From: Streptomyces ipomoeae 91-03 | Lineage (GTDB): Bacteria > Actinomycetota > Actinomycetes > Streptomycetales > Streptomycetaceae | NCBI RefSeq assembly: GCF_000317595.1 | Contig: NZ_AEJC01000517.1 | Location: forward strand, 1-64,000 | Direction: 5' to 3' | DNA length: 64,000 nt | Part shown: positions 31,028 through 39,605 of the stretch, piece by piece | Layout of the letters: every line of letters begins with the position of its first letter | Position numbering within the stretch: position 1 is the stretch's first letter | The notes under the pieces: model-generated | The model's database searches: none | What the model was told of the DNA's origin: nothing | The model's input: only the letters and a program-made list of their open reading frames with translations | Position numbers and translations under genes: made by a program

Positions 31028-32413
31028 TCAGCAGCTGGACTTGCCGGCGTAGATCGCGAGGGCGGTGTTGGAGCCGAGGGTGGCGGTGAACTGGCCGGAG
31101 CCGTTCACGGTCACCGTCGTGTTGTTCTGGACGTTGCAGTACGTGCCGGCCGGGAGGGACGTCTGGTACGTACGGCTGAGGCTGCTCGACTCGTGGTTGA
31201 TGGCGACGTAACCCTTGCTGCCACGGCCGAAGGCGATCACATCGCCCCCGTTGTCCCACCAGTTGGCGACGGACTCGCCGCGGGTGGCGTTGCGGAAGGC
31301 GACCATGCGCATGATCTCCGGCCAGGCGTGCTGGCACTTCCAGCCGTCCTGCCAACAGGCGTTGACGGTACCGCCGTTGGGCGGCCCCGCGTCCGAGTCG
31401 GACCATTCGTAGCCGGAGTTGATGTCCGGGGCGCCGTAGGGCCAGGCCAGCATGAAGACGTTGGCCAGCGTGTAATTGGCGTTGTCCTTGTAGCTGAGCG
31501 TGGAGCCATTGCGCTCGGTGTCGTGGTTGTCGACGAAGACACCGGAGACGCCGCTACTCATGTAACCCCAGCCCTCACCATAGTTCTTGAGGTAGGCGAG
31601 GTTCTCATTGTTAAAGACCCGTTTCAGGTCATACGCGTACCGGAACTCTTGCACATCGCCGTTGCCCGTGTACTCGCTCGGCTGGACGGCTTCTCCGCTG
31701 CCGTAGATGACCTCCTGCTTCCAGTACACCGACGGATTGTTCAGCCGCGACTTGATGTTGGCCAGGTCGGCGGCGTCCATGTGCTTGGCCGCGTCGACGC
31801 GGAAGCCGTCGACGCCGAGGGAGAGCAGGTCGTTCATGTACCGGGCGATGGCCCCGCGGACGTACTCCTCACTCGTGTCCAGGTCGGCGAGCCCCACCAG
31901 TTCGCAGTGCTGGACGTTCCAGCGGTCCTGGTAGTTGCTGATCTGGCTGGTGCAGTCGTCGAAGTCGAACGACGAGTACAGGCCGGGATAGTTGTACTTC
32001 GTGTACGACGAGCCGCCGGTCCCGGTGCCGCTACCTGCCGACATGTGGTTGATGACCGTGTCGACGACGACCTTCACGCCGGCCGCGTGACACGTGTTCA
32101 CCATGTTCTGGAACGCCGTACGGTCGCCGAGGCGCCCGGCGATCTTGTAGCTCACCGGCTGGTACGACGTCCACCACTGCGAGCCCTGGATGTGCTCGGC
32201 GGGCGGCGAGACCTGGACATAGCCGTAGCCGTTGGGACCGAGGGTGTTGGTGCACTCCTTGGCGACCGAGTCAAACCTCCACTCGAACAGCACCGCGGTG
32301 ACGTCCTTGGTGCCGGGCGGGGAGGCGTACGCGGTGTCGGCGGCGCCGGGGGCCATGACGGTTGCCGCGGCTGCGGTGAGCGCGGTCAGGGCGACAGTCC
32401 ATCTCGATATCAC
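31028..32413 (-). CDS. secreted alpha-amylase
   Basis: A 461-aa GH13 enzyme that endo-hydrolyses starch outside the cell. A signal peptide (about 1-34, ALTALTAAAATVMAPGAADTAYA) precedes the catalytic barrel, with VVDTVINHMS, GVDGFRVDAAKHMD near 206, EVIYGSGEA near 236 (acid/base Glu) and FVDNHDTER near 296; an all-beta C domain ends the protein. There is no CBM20 starch-binding domain, unlike many Streptomyces amylases. GTG 32413 follows AAGGAG; the leader up to the start codon and first codons resembles that of the amylase-pullulanase gene. Repression by MalR is expected. Confidence 0.95.
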   Translation of the reverse strand: MISRWTVALTALTAAAATVMAPGAADTAYASPPGTKDVTAVLFEWRFDSVAKECTNTLGPNGYGYVQVSPPAEHIQGSQWWTSYQPVSYKIAGRLGDRTAFQNMVNTCHAAGVKVVVDTVINHMSAGSGTGTGGSSYTKYNYPGLYSSFDFDDCTSQISNYQDRWNVQHCELVGLADLDTSEEYVRGAIARYMNDLLSLGVDGFRVDAAKHMDAADLANIKSRLNNPSVYWKQEVIYGSGEAVQPSEYTGNGDVQEFRYAYDLKRVFNNENLAYLKNYGEGWGYMSSGVSGVFVDNHDTERNGSTLSYKDNANYTLANVFMLAWPYGAPDINSGYEWSDSDAGPPNGGTVNACWQDGWKCQHAWPEIMRMVAFRNATRGESVANWWDNGGDVIAFGRGSKGYVAINHESSSLSRTYQTSLPAGTYCNVQNNTTVTVNGSGQFTATLGSNTALAIYAGKSSC

Positions 32414-32464
32414 GGGCGAACTCCTTGCGGTGACAGCCGGGCACCCTTGCCTGGTGGCGGCGTG

Positions 32465-32506
32465 ACCGTATCCCTGGCGCAAGGTTTACAGCAAGAGTCT
32501 TGCAAG
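32465..32506 (-). promoter_or_regulatory. promoter and MalR-type operator of alpha-amylase gene
   Basis: On the minus strand TTGCTG (32494-32489) and TACGGT (32470-32465) are separated by 18 bp. The operator cagcaagagtcttgcaag (32489-32506) combines an inverted CAAGAgtCTTG core with a CTTGCA element. Known MalR operators in Streptomyces use CTTGCAG-type repeats. Confidence 0.75.
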
Positions 32507-32678
32507 TAACAGAAAGAACCTTCACTCATGACCTTGACGTGCCCTTCTCAGCTCCCTCACTCTCATGAGTTGTTGAATCCCTGACCTCCCTGACCTCCTG
32601 ATCGGGTTGCGCCCCTCTGCCTCCGGAGCCGCACATGACGCAAATGCCGATGCATGTGGAAGTAAGCCGGTACTGATT

Positions 32679-32718
32679 AACGGCTCGGTCCGCTGCTGGA
32701 GTGGTGGACCGAGCCGTT
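32679..32718 (+). terminator. 13-bp hairpin after a microORF
   Basis: aacggctcggtcc (32679-32691) pairs perfectly with 32706-32718, loop 14 nt. It begins 2 bp after a 12-codon ORF (32635-32676, MTQMPMHVEVSRY) preceded by CCGGAG. Terminator, or an attenuator remnant. Confidence 0.55.
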
Positions 32719-32742
32719 CGGCACATGTCACCCACCGGGCCA

Positions 32743-32802
32743 GGTGATCGACGACTGATCGGATGTCACGGTGATTTCAAACCGTGCAGCTCGTCGATCA
32801 CC
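32743..32802. repeat. inverted repeat with nested hairpin
   Basis: ggtgatcgacga (32743-32754) is perfectly inverted at 32791-32802, enclosing a CACGG/CCGTG stem. It overlaps the stop of the DUF6221-like remnant and could terminate minus-strand transcripts. Confidence 0.6.
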
Positions 32803-32902
32803 AGGTCGGTCGTGGGGTCGTCCAGACCCTGTCGCAGCGCCTGGCCAGATCGGCCTCCTCGTCCAGGCGCGCATTGAGGAACCCCACCAGGTCGTTGTTC
32901 AT
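32798..32902 (-). pseudogene. DUF6221-like remnant
   Basis: Encodes MNNDLVGFLNARLDEEADLA, which resembles the N-terminus of DUF6221 family proteins, then runs into a stop after 34 codons. A one-base frame change downstream gives ALRQGLDDPTTDLVIDELHG, which looks like a plausible protein C-terminus, so an internal deletion or frameshift is likely. GAGGA precedes the ATG at 32902. The full-length family is much longer. Confidence 0.4.
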
Positions 32903-33219
32903 GACGGCATCCTCGACGATGGACCGAGCGCCGGCACTCGTTTTGCAGCCGTCGATCCCCCTTGAGCCCTGGACCGACACGCTTTCCAACTGTGTTGGTG
33001 GGGTCTTGGGCTGTGTGCGGGGGCGTTCACCTGCCCCCCAGGACTGTCGCCAGATGCTTGTCGCGGCGAACGAGGGGCGCCGGGCCACGCCTCACCGCGC
33101 GTGGCCACGCTTCGCTGGATCCGAACTGCCGTTCCGGGCAAGGGAATTGGGTAACCATTTGGGCAGCGGAAGCGTTCTGAACAGTACTCACGCAATCGGG
33201 GCGGAAGGGACGGCTGACA

Positions 33220-33405
33220 GTGGCACGATTGACCAGGAACCAGTGGATTGCCCTTGGGTCCGTGGTGGCCACGTTTGTCGCTGCGCTGATCACTGCTGCG
33301 GCCATGCTTCTGGCGGGTTCCGGCGGCATCCAGAACAACTGCAGCGGTGAGGCGTCGCAGTGCGCCGGCGAGGACAACAGCCGTGTTGAGAACGTCAGGC
33401 CGTGA
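33220..33405 (+). CDS. 61-aa membrane protein with NNCSGEASQCAG motif
   Basis: A short cytoplasmic N-terminus (MARLTRNQW), one membrane helix (about 10-32, ALGSVVATFVAALITAAAML) and an outside tail carrying NNCSGEASQCAGEDN with two Cys. The same 12-residue motif, encoded by identical DNA, directly follows the lipobox of the next gene. It starts at GTG 33220 after GGAAGGGA. The downstream lipoprotein frame opens at or soon after its stop, so the two form a cassette. Function unknown. Confidence 0.6.
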   Translation: MARLTRNQWIALGSVVATFVAALITAAAMLLAGSGGIQNNCSGEASQCAGEDNSRVENVRP

Positions 33406-33551
33406 GACGCCCGAGAGTGCCTGGCAACAGGGGGAGAGCGGGCGTGCTGCGCAAGGCTGTGCTGGCGGCGGGTGTCGTCCTGGCCCTGTCCGGATGCGGT
33501 GGAACGGAGATCAACAACAACTGCAGCGGTGAGGCGTCGCAGTGCGCCGGC
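33334..33551. repeat. pair of identical 36-bp direct repeats
   Basis: The 36 bases at 33334-33369 recur exactly at 33516-33551 (182-bp offset), each encoding NNCSGEASQCAG in frame in two adjacent genes. The identity at DNA level indicates recent duplication or conversion. Confidence 0.9.
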
Positions 33552-34166
33552 CACGACAACGACCGGAGGAGCAAACCGGAATCGTCGGCGGCACCTCCTG
33601 CGCCGGCCACTTCGGAGGTATCGACGGCCTCTCCGACGTCCGCACCCGGTGCAACCCAGCGGCCAGAAAAGGACCCTGCCCCGGGAGACGCGCCGCGAGG
33701 CGCCTCGAAGCCTCCAACCACCGACCCCGACAAGAAAGATTCCCAAGAGGACCGGAGTACCGCGGAGGATCCCGTACGGCTCTACAACCGACGGACCGGA
33801 AAGTGCCTGGCCATCGCCTACAGCAGCACGAAGGCCGACGAGCCGGCGATCCAGTGGCCCTGCTCGACCAGCAAGAGCCAGCTCTGGACGCTCGAACCCG
33901 TGTCGGGCGGATACCGGGTGCGCAACCTGGCGAGTGGCCACTGCCTGGCCAACGGCTACGACAGCCCGAGGGGCAAGCCGGTCATTCAGCGGCCCTGCGG
34001 CCGTGGCGACGAGCAGGTCTGGGTGCAGGACGACCTCAAGCGGCTCAAGAACCGGAACAGCGCCCTGTGCCTGGTCATCCCCTACAGCGACACGACCGAC
34101 GCCATCAAGGCCATTCAGTGGACGTGCTCGGAGAACACCGACCAGCAATGGGAGGAGTGGCGGTAG
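33444..34166 (+). CDS. ricin-type beta-trefoil lectin lipoprotein
   Basis: A 240-aa lipoprotein. The signal MLRKAVLAAGVVLALSGC has lipobox LSGC, followed by the NNCSGEASQCAG motif, a Pro/Ser/Thr/Lys-rich linker (about 38-105), and a ricin B-like domain (about 112-240). Its three subdomains have QxW-like endings (SQLWTLEP, EQVWVQDD, QQWEEW) and paired Cys (GKCLAIAY/WPCS, GHCLANGY/RPCG, ALCLVIPY/WTCS). Such domains bind glycans, so the protein probably displays a surface lectin. GTG 33444 with GGGGAGAG is preferred; GTG 33402 overlaps the upstream stop. Located beside starch genes, but a role in starch binding is unproven. Confidence 0.8.
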   Translation: MLRKAVLAAGVVLALSGCGGTEINNNCSGEASQCAGHDNDRRSKPESSAAPPAPATSEVSTASPTSAPGATQRPEKDPAPGDAPRGASKPPTTDPDKKDSQEDRSTAEDPVRLYNRRTGKCLAIAYSSTKADEPAIQWPCSTSKSQLWTLEPVSGGYRVRNLASGHCLANGYDSPRGKPVIQRPCGRGDEQVWVQDDLKRLKNRNSALCLVIPYSDTTDAIKAIQWTCSENTDQQWEEWR

Positions 34167-34176
34167 CGCGCCGAAA

Positions 34177-34216
34177 TCAGGGGCCCGCCGCCCCGAACCG
34201 GGCAGCGGGCCCCTGA
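34177..34216. terminator. bidirectional terminator between lectin gene and aglA
   Basis: Perfect 12-bp stem tcaggggcccgc / gcgggcccctga (34177-34188 with 34205-34216) between convergent genes. Confidence 0.75.
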
Positions 34217-34260
34217 AGGATCGACCGCAGATGACGGAAAGACCCGTCCTGACGTGGTCC

Positions 34261-35943
34261 TCAGGCCATCGCCCACCAAACCGTCGTATCCCCCGGCAGC
34301 TTCGCCTCGTCGTCCGCCACGGTCACCTCGCCGCTGGCGACCAGGACCCGGCCGTACGCCGGGATCCGTACCGCCTCCCCCGTGGTGTTCGCGACGCACA
34401 CGAACTCCCCGCGGCGGAAGGCGAGGACGCCTTCGGTGGACTTCAGCCACTCCACCGCGTCGCCCGCGCCCAGCCCCGGCTGTTCGCGGCGGACAGCCAA
34501 CGCGCTGCGGTACAGCTCCAGCGTCGAGCCCGGCACTCCCGTCTGGGCCTCCACGCTCAGCTCGGCCCATTCCGTCGGCTGCGGCAGCCAGGAGCCTCCC
34601 GAGCCGAAGCCGTACGACGACCCCGCCCTCGTCCATGGGATCGGGACCCGGCAGCCGTCGCGGAAGCCGTCCTGGCCGGCGCCTCGGAAGTAGGCGGGGT
34701 CCTGGCGGACCTCGTCCGGGAGGTCCACGACGTCGGGGAGGCCCAGCTCCTCGCCCTGGTAGATGTAGGCCGAGCCCGGCAGCGCCAGCATCAGCAGCGT
34801 GGCCGCCCGAGCCCTGCGCAAGCCCAGCTCGCGGTCCCCGGCGACGCGGATCTGCGTGCCCAGGCCCGGTTCGTTCGCGAAGCGGGTCGCGTGGCGCGTC
34901 ACGTCGTGGTTGGACAGGACCCATGTCGCGGGGGCGTTCACCGGGCGCATGGCGTCCAGCGTGTGGTCGATCACGACCTTCAGCTCCGCCGCGTCCCACT
35001 CCGTGCTCAGGTACTGGAAGTTGAAGGCCTGGTGGAGTTCGTCGGGGCGGACGTAGTTCGCCGTGCGCTCCACCGTGGGGGTCCAGGCCTCCGCCACGAA
35101 GATACGGTCGCCCGCGTACTCGTCCAGGACCAGGCGCCACTCGCGGTAGATCTCGTGCACGCCGTCCTGGTCGAAGAACGGCATGACATCGTTCCCCAGG
35201 AGCTTCAGCTGGTCGTGGGAACCAATGTCAGGGAGGCCTTCCGCCTTCACCAGGCCGTGTGCCACGTCGACGCGGAAGCCGTCGACCCCCATGTCCAGCC
35301 AGAAGCGGAGGATCGAGCGGAACTCGTCGCCCACCGCCGGGTGGTCCCAGTTGAAGTCGGGCTGTTCGGGCGCGAAGAGGTGGAGGTACCAGTCCCCCGG
35401 CTTGCCGTCCGGTTCCGTCACCCGCGTCCATGCCGGGCCGCCGAAGATGGACTCCCAGTCGTTCGGGGGAAGGTCGCCGTCTGCGCCCTTGCCCGGGCGG
35501 AAGTGATAGCGCTCCCGCAACGGCGAGCCCGGGCCCTCCGCCACCGCCCGCTTGAACCATTCGTGCTGGTCGGAGGAGTGGTTCGGGACCAGGTCGACGA
35601 TGATCCTCAGCCCCAGGTCATGGGCGTCGCGGATCAGCGCGTCGGCGTCCAGCAGGTTGCCGAACATGGGGTCGACCGCGCGGTAGTCCGCCACGTCGTA
35701 GCCGGCGTCGGCCTGCGGGGAGGCGTAGAAGGGGCTGAGCCATACGGCGTCCACGCCCAGGTCGCGCAGATACGGGAGTCGGGACCGTACGCCCTCCAGG
35801 TCGCCCATGCCGTCGCCGTTGCTGTCGGCGAAGCTGCGCGGATAGACCTGGTAGATCACCGCGTCGCGCCACCAGTCGCGGCGGGAGGCGACGGTGGCGA
35901 GAGCGGAGTTTTCGGCCGGGTCGGTGGAGGAGTGCTGGCTCAT
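34261..35943 (-). CDS. aglA: GH13 alpha-glucosidase
   Basis: A cytoplasmic 560-aa oligo-alpha-glucosidase without a signal peptide. Motifs are AVIYQVYPRSFADSNGDGMGDL, DLVPNHSSDQHEW, MGVDGFRVDVAHGLVK (nucleophile Asp), RIFVAEAW (acid/base Glu) and VLSNHDVTRH. It releases glucose from maltose and imported maltodextrins. It is the last gene of the malEFG-aglA group: the malG stop is 98 bp upstream. ATG 35943 follows AAGGA. An in-frame extension to 36012 only adds repeated Arg-Thr-Pro-Ser codons from a 12-bp tandem repeat and is rejected. Confidence 0.92.
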   Translation of the reverse strand: MSQHSSTDPAENSALATVASRRDWWRDAVIYQVYPRSFADSNGDGMGDLEGVRSRLPYLRDLGVDAVWLSPFYASPQADAGYDVADYRAVDPMFGNLLDADALIRDAHDLGLRIIVDLVPNHSSDQHEWFKRAVAEGPGSPLRERYHFRPGKGADGDLPPNDWESIFGGPAWTRVTEPDGKPGDWYLHLFAPEQPDFNWDHPAVGDEFRSILRFWLDMGVDGFRVDVAHGLVKAEGLPDIGSHDQLKLLGNDVMPFFDQDGVHEIYREWRLVLDEYAGDRIFVAEAWTPTVERTANYVRPDELHQAFNFQYLSTEWDAAELKVVIDHTLDAMRPVNAPATWVLSNHDVTRHATRFANEPGLGTQIRVAGDRELGLRRARAATLLMLALPGSAYIYQGEELGLPDVVDLPDEVRQDPAYFRGAGQDGFRDGCRVPIPWTRAGSSYGFGSGGSWLPQPTEWAELSVEAQTGVPGSTLELYRSALAVRREQPGLGAGDAVEWLKSTEGVLAFRRGEFVCVANTTGEAVRIPAYGRVLVASGEVTVADDEAKLPGDTTVWWAMA

Positions 35944-36040
35944 GGCGTCCTTGGTGCGTAAGGGAGTTCGTGAGGGAGTTCGTGAGGGAATGCGTGGCGG
36001 AGGCGAGGTCATCGGGGTCTCGGGTCGGTACGGGTCGGCG

Positions 36041-36961
36041 TCAGCCCTTCGTGCCGCCCGCCGTCAGCCCGGTCACCAGGTTCTTCTGTACGACGTAGAA
36101 GAACGCGGAGACGGGAATCGCGACCAGTACCGCGGTGGCGGCCATCAGGTTGCGCTGGGCGTCGTGCTCGCTGACGAAGCTCTGCAGGCCGACCGCGAAG
36201 GTGTACTTCGTGTCCGACAGCATGAACGTCGAGGCGAAGGCGACCTCTCCGAAGGCGGTGATGAAGCTGTAGAACGCGGCGACCGCCAGACCCGGCTTGG
36301 CGAGCGGCAGGATCAGCCGTGCGAACGTGCCGAAGGGGGTCAGCCCGTCGACGCGTCCGGCCTCGTCGATCTCGAACGGGATCGTGTCGAAGTAGCCCTT
36401 CAGCAGCCAGGCGCAGTACGGCACGGCCGTCGAGCAGTAGACGAGGATGAGTCCGAGGTAGCTGTCGATGAGCCGGAGCTCCGACAGGATCTCGTACATC
36501 GGCACCATCAGGACGGCCACCGGGAACATCTGGGTCACCAGCAGCACCCACATGAACTTCCGGTAGCCCGGGAAGCGCATGCGGGAGACCGCGTAGCCGG
36601 TGGTGGCCGCGATCAGCACCCCTATGACGGTGGTGCCGAGCGAGACCACGAGGGTGCTGACGAGCCAGTCGAAGAACGGCGTCTCCCGGAGGACGAACGA
36701 GTAGTTGTCGAACGTCATCTTGCCGAAAATGCGCCCGGGATGCAGGTAATCGTCCTTGTCCGGGCCGAGGGAGAGGAAGATCAGCCAGACGATCGGGAAG
36801 AGGGCCGCCAGACTCGCCACGATGAGGATCGCGTGCGAGGCGAGGGTGCCGGCCGGGCCCCGCTCGCCGCGTCCGCGCGGTTTGCGGGGCGCGGTCGTAT
36901 CAGCGACGGTGCGGTCCGCCGGAGCGGTCTTCACGGTCGTCGGGGGCGTCGTGGTGCTCAT
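36041..36961 (-). CDS. malG: maltose/maltodextrin ABC permease MalG
   Basis: A 306-aa inner-membrane subunit with a charged Thr/Pro-rich N-terminus and six predicted helices (first about 50-72). The EAA loop IDEAGRVDGLTPFGTFARLILPLAKPG contacts the ATPase. It pairs with MalF to import maltodextrins delivered by MalE. No ATPase gene lies in the operon; in Streptomyces the shared MsiK ATPase usually serves this role. ATG 36961 with GCAGGAG, 13 bp after the malF stop. Confidence 0.93.
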   Translation of the reverse strand: MSTTTPPTTVKTAPADRTVADTTAPRKPRGRGERGPAGTLASHAILIVASLAALFPIVWLIFLSLGPDKDDYLHPGRIFGKMTFDNYSFVLRETPFFDWLVSTLVVSLGTTVIGVLIAATTGYAVSRMRFPGYRKFMWVLLVTQMFPVAVLMVPMYEILSELRLIDSYLGLILVYCSTAVPYCAWLLKGYFDTIPFEIDEAGRVDGLTPFGTFARLILPLAKPGLAVAAFYSFITAFGEVAFASTFMLSDTKYTFAVGLQSFVSEHDAQRNLMAATAVLVAIPVSAFFYVVQKNLVTGLTAGGTKG

Positions 36962-36974
36962 GGTGGCTCCTGCC

Positions 36975-37979
36975 TCAGATCGCGAGCTGCTGCTCATCGC
37001 GGTTCAGCCAGCGGCGGTAGACGGAGGTGAAGACGATCAGGATGGCCAGCAGCAGGATGCCGTACGCCGCCGACTGCGCGAAGTCACGCGGCTGCTGTCC
37101 GAAGCCGAGGTAGTACGCCCAGGTGACGAGGATCTGCGCCTCGGGCGCGGTGTCGCCGAACAGCAGGAAGATGACGGCGAACTGGTTGAACGTCCAGATC
37201 ACGCCGAGAAGTACGACGGTGGAGCTGACGGCCCTCAGGCCCGGGAGGGTGACGTACCGGAAGCGCTGCCAGGCGCTCGCGCCGTCCATCTCGGCGGCCT
37301 CGTAGAGCGAGGCGTCGATGGACTGGAGGCCGCCGAGCAGCGAGAGCATCATGAACGGCACCCCGCACCAGGTGTTGACCATGATCGCGGCGAAGCGCTG
37401 CCAGAAGGTGTCCTCCAGCCACAGCGGCGTCGGCAGGTGCAGCGCTTCGAGGCCGGCGTTGATGATGCCGCCGTCGGCGAGCATGAACCGCCAGCCGAAC
37501 ACGGTGACGAATGTCGGCACCGCCCACGGCAGGACCAGGATCAGCCGGTAGAGGGTCCGGCCGCGCAGCTTCTGGTTGAGCAGCAGCGCGAGGCCCAGGC
37601 CGATGACGTAGTGCAGGGTGACGCAGAGCGCCGTCCAGACGATCGTCCAGATGAAGTGCGACCAGAAGCGGTCGTACGATGTCGGGCCCCACAGGATGTC
37701 GGCGTAGTTGTCGAAGCCGATGAACTCGTACGTCGCCTCGATCCGGTTGACGCCGATCGTGCGGGCCGAGTTGAGGCTGTTGGCGTTGGTGAGGGTGAGA
37801 TAGAAGCCGCGTGCCAGGGGGTACAGCACCAGGACGCCGAGTACGACGACCACCGGGGCGATCATCGCGTACGCGTACCAGTACCGCTGGTACGCCCGCT
37901 TCAGACGGGTCAGCGGGCCCCGGCGTCCGCCCGGCTCACCACGGCGTTTGCCGATCGCTCGGTCGATGGCGACGGTCAT
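36975..37979 (-). CDS. malF: maltose/maltodextrin ABC permease MalF
   Basis: A 334-aa inner-membrane subunit with a basic N-terminus (RAIGKRRGEPGGRRG), helices starting at about residue 38, and the EAA loop YEAAEMDGASAWQRFRYVTLPGLR. It lacks the large P2 insertion of enteric MalF, as usual for Gram-positive sugar permeases. A stem-loop separates it from malE upstream. Confidence 0.93.
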   Translation of the reverse strand: MTVAIDRAIGKRRGEPGGRRGPLTRLKRAYQRYWYAYAMIAPVVVVLGVLVLYPLARGFYLTLTNANSLNSARTIGVNRIEATYEFIGFDNYADILWGPTSYDRFWSHFIWTIVWTALCVTLHYVIGLGLALLLNQKLRGRTLYRLILVLPWAVPTFVTVFGWRFMLADGGIINAGLEALHLPTPLWLEDTFWQRFAAIMVNTWCGVPFMMLSLLGGLQSIDASLYEAAEMDGASAWQRFRYVTLPGLRAVSSTVVLLGVIWTFNQFAVIFLLFGDTAPEAQILVTWAYYLGFGQQPRDFAQSAAYGILLLAILIVFTSVYRRWLNRDEQQLAI

Positions 37980-38033
37980 GGTTGGACACCTTCTGGAAGA
38001 TCGCTGGGGGGGTGAGCAGGTGGGTGCGGGCCG

Positions 38034-38088
38034 GTGGCCGCCGCATCCGTCCCCCGAGAACCCGCGCCCGGTCGGATGCGACGGCCAC
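38034..38088 (-). promoter_or_regulatory. malE-malF intercistronic stem-loop
   Basis: A 16-position stem with one mismatch (38034-38049 with 38073-38088) around a 23-nt loop, in the 115-bp gap after malE. Such hairpins stabilise or partly terminate the upstream message, which would give more binding protein than permease. Confidence 0.7.
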
Positions 38089-38094
38089 TCGGGG

Positions 38095-39366
38095 TCACTT
38101 GCTGAAGTCCGGGACCAGCTTGGCGATCGCGGTCTCCGCGTTGCTCAGGCCCTTGTCCAGGGACTCCTTGCCGCCCGCGATCGCGAGCAGTTCGGTGTCG
38201 AGCGCGGTCCACAGGGAGCCGTACTCGGGCAGCTCGGGACGCGGCTGGGCGGTGCCGAGCACGGCCTGGTAGCCGGCGATGCCCGGGTCGGCCTTGACCT
38301 CGGCGGTGTAGGCGTCGTCACGCGTGGGCAGCGTGGAGTTCTTCAGAGCGATGGTCTCCTGGGACTTCGCCGAGGTCATGAAGTTGACGAACTTCAGCGC
38401 TGCCGCCTGGTGCGCCTTGTCCGAGCCGGCGTAGACGGAGAGGTTGTGGCCGCCGGTCGGGGCGCCCGCCTTGCCGGTGGAGCCGGCCGGGACGGTGGCG
38501 ATGCCCAGGTTGGCCTTGTCCTTGAACGCGGAGCCCTTGTAGATGTTGGTGATCTCCCAGGGGCCCTGGATGATCGCGGCGACCTTGCCGTTGACGAACG
38601 CGTCCTGGATGTGGGCGTAGGCGTCTGCGGTGGTGTCGGCCTTGTGCAGGCCCTTGCCGTCGAAGAGGTCCAGCCAGGTGCCGTACGCCTTCTTGGCCTC
38701 GGCGGAGTTGACCGTGATCTTCTTGGCGGCGACGTCGACGGTGTCGGTGCCGTCGCCGTAGAGGAAGGTCTGGGCGTAGTAGGCCTGGGTGGAGCCCCAG
38801 TAGCCGTCGACGCCGGTCTTGTCCTTGATCGTGGCGGCGGCCTTCTTCAGGTCGTCCCAGGTCTTGGGGGCCTCGGTGATGCCGGCCTTCTCGAAGAGTT
38901 CCTTGTTGTAGACCAGCGCGAGGGTGTCGGTGACGAACGGGACACCGTAGGTCTTGCCCTCGTACTGGGCCTGCTTGATCAGGTTGTCCTGGAACTTGTC
39001 CTGGTCCGCGAGGGCCTCGGTGCCGTCCAGCGGCAGGAAGAAGCCCTTCTTGGCGAAGGCGGGGGTCCAGCCGACGTCGGAGCGCAGCACGTCCGGGGCG
39101 CCCGTGGCGCCGGCGGCGGTGTCGAACTTGTTCTGCGCCTGGTCGAACGGCACGTTGACGTACTTGACCTTGATGTCCTTGTTGGCGGCCTCGAACTCCT
39201 TGACCAAGGCCTTGTACGTCGGTGCCTCATTGGTGGCGTTGGAGGTGTCCCACCAGGTGATGGTGACCGGACCGTCGGCGCTCTCGCCGCTGTCGCTTCC
39301 GCCGCAGGCCGTCGCCGTGAGGGCGATCGACGCCACCAGCGCGGTGGCCGCTATGCCACGCCGCAT
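38095..39366 (-). CDS. malE: maltose/maltodextrin-binding lipoprotein MalE
   Basis: A 423-aa solute-binding protein. The signal peptide ends TATAC with Cys near residue 21, for lipid anchoring. The mature part begins GGSDSGESADGPVTITWWDTSN and contains family-1 binding-protein segments (YKALVKEFEAANKDIKVKYV; GKVAAIIQGPWEI; YEGKTYGVPFVTDTLALVYNKELF). It captures maltodextrins outside the membrane for MalFG. ATG 39366 with AAGGAGAA. A MalR-type operator lies about 130 bp upstream. Confidence 0.95.
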   Translation of the reverse strand: MRRGIAATALVASIALTATACGGSDSGESADGPVTITWWDTSNATNEAPTYKALVKEFEAANKDIKVKYVNVPFDQAQNKFDTAAGATGAPDVLRSDVGWTPAFAKKGFFLPLDGTEALADQDKFQDNLIKQAQYEGKTYGVPFVTDTLALVYNKELFEKAGITEAPKTWDDLKKAAATIKDKTGVDGYWGSTQAYYAQTFLYGDGTDTVDVAAKKITVNSAEAKKAYGTWLDLFDGKGLHKADTTADAYAHIQDAFVNGKVAAIIQGPWEITNIYKGSAFKDKANLGIATVPAGSTGKAGAPTGGHNLSVYAGSDKAHQAAALKFVNFMTSAKSQETIALKNSTLPTRDDAYTAEVKADPGIAGYQAVLGTAQPRPELPEYGSLWTALDTELLAIAGGKESLDKGLSNAETAIAKLVPDFSK

Positions 39367-39497
39367 GAGTTCTCCTTGAGGGTGAAAGCCCGTGTGCTGG
39401 GCAGAGGGCCCCGTCCGCCGCTCCTGCCGAGGTGCCGGCCGCGCCGATGCCGCCGGGCGTGGCAGAACGTAACAGCGATGCAAGCCGGACGAAAGAC

Positions 39498-39518
39498 CTT
39501 GCTGCAAAAAAATGCAAG
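39498..39518 (-). promoter_or_regulatory. MalR-type operator upstream of malE
   Basis: The inverted repeat CTTGC-N11-GCAAG also reads as two direct CTTGCA/TTGCAG elements on the minus strand. It matches the CTTGCAG sites reported for MalR in Streptomyces and sits in the divergent malE-malR region. Confidence 0.75.
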
Positions 39519-39605
39519 AACCGGTGACGATTACGTGTCCGTGACCTGCGCTCGACGGGGTCGAAACCCTGTGTTGGAGCCGATCAGCGGGGCTTGGCGG
39601 GACTG

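Larger units (their letters stand above)
32507..33219. other. accessory intergenic region splitting the starch cluster
   Basis: Holds a 12-codon microORF (32635-32676) followed by a hairpin, a second inverted repeat, a DUF6221-like remnant on the minus strand, and the promoter region of the small membrane protein gene. Base composition is less GC-biased than the flanks. No full gene was seen. Confidence 0.5.

Noticed and set aside
32784..33350. 188-codon plus-strand frame in the island
   Set aside because: Low-quality composition, it overlaps the better small membrane-protein gene, and no ribosome site.
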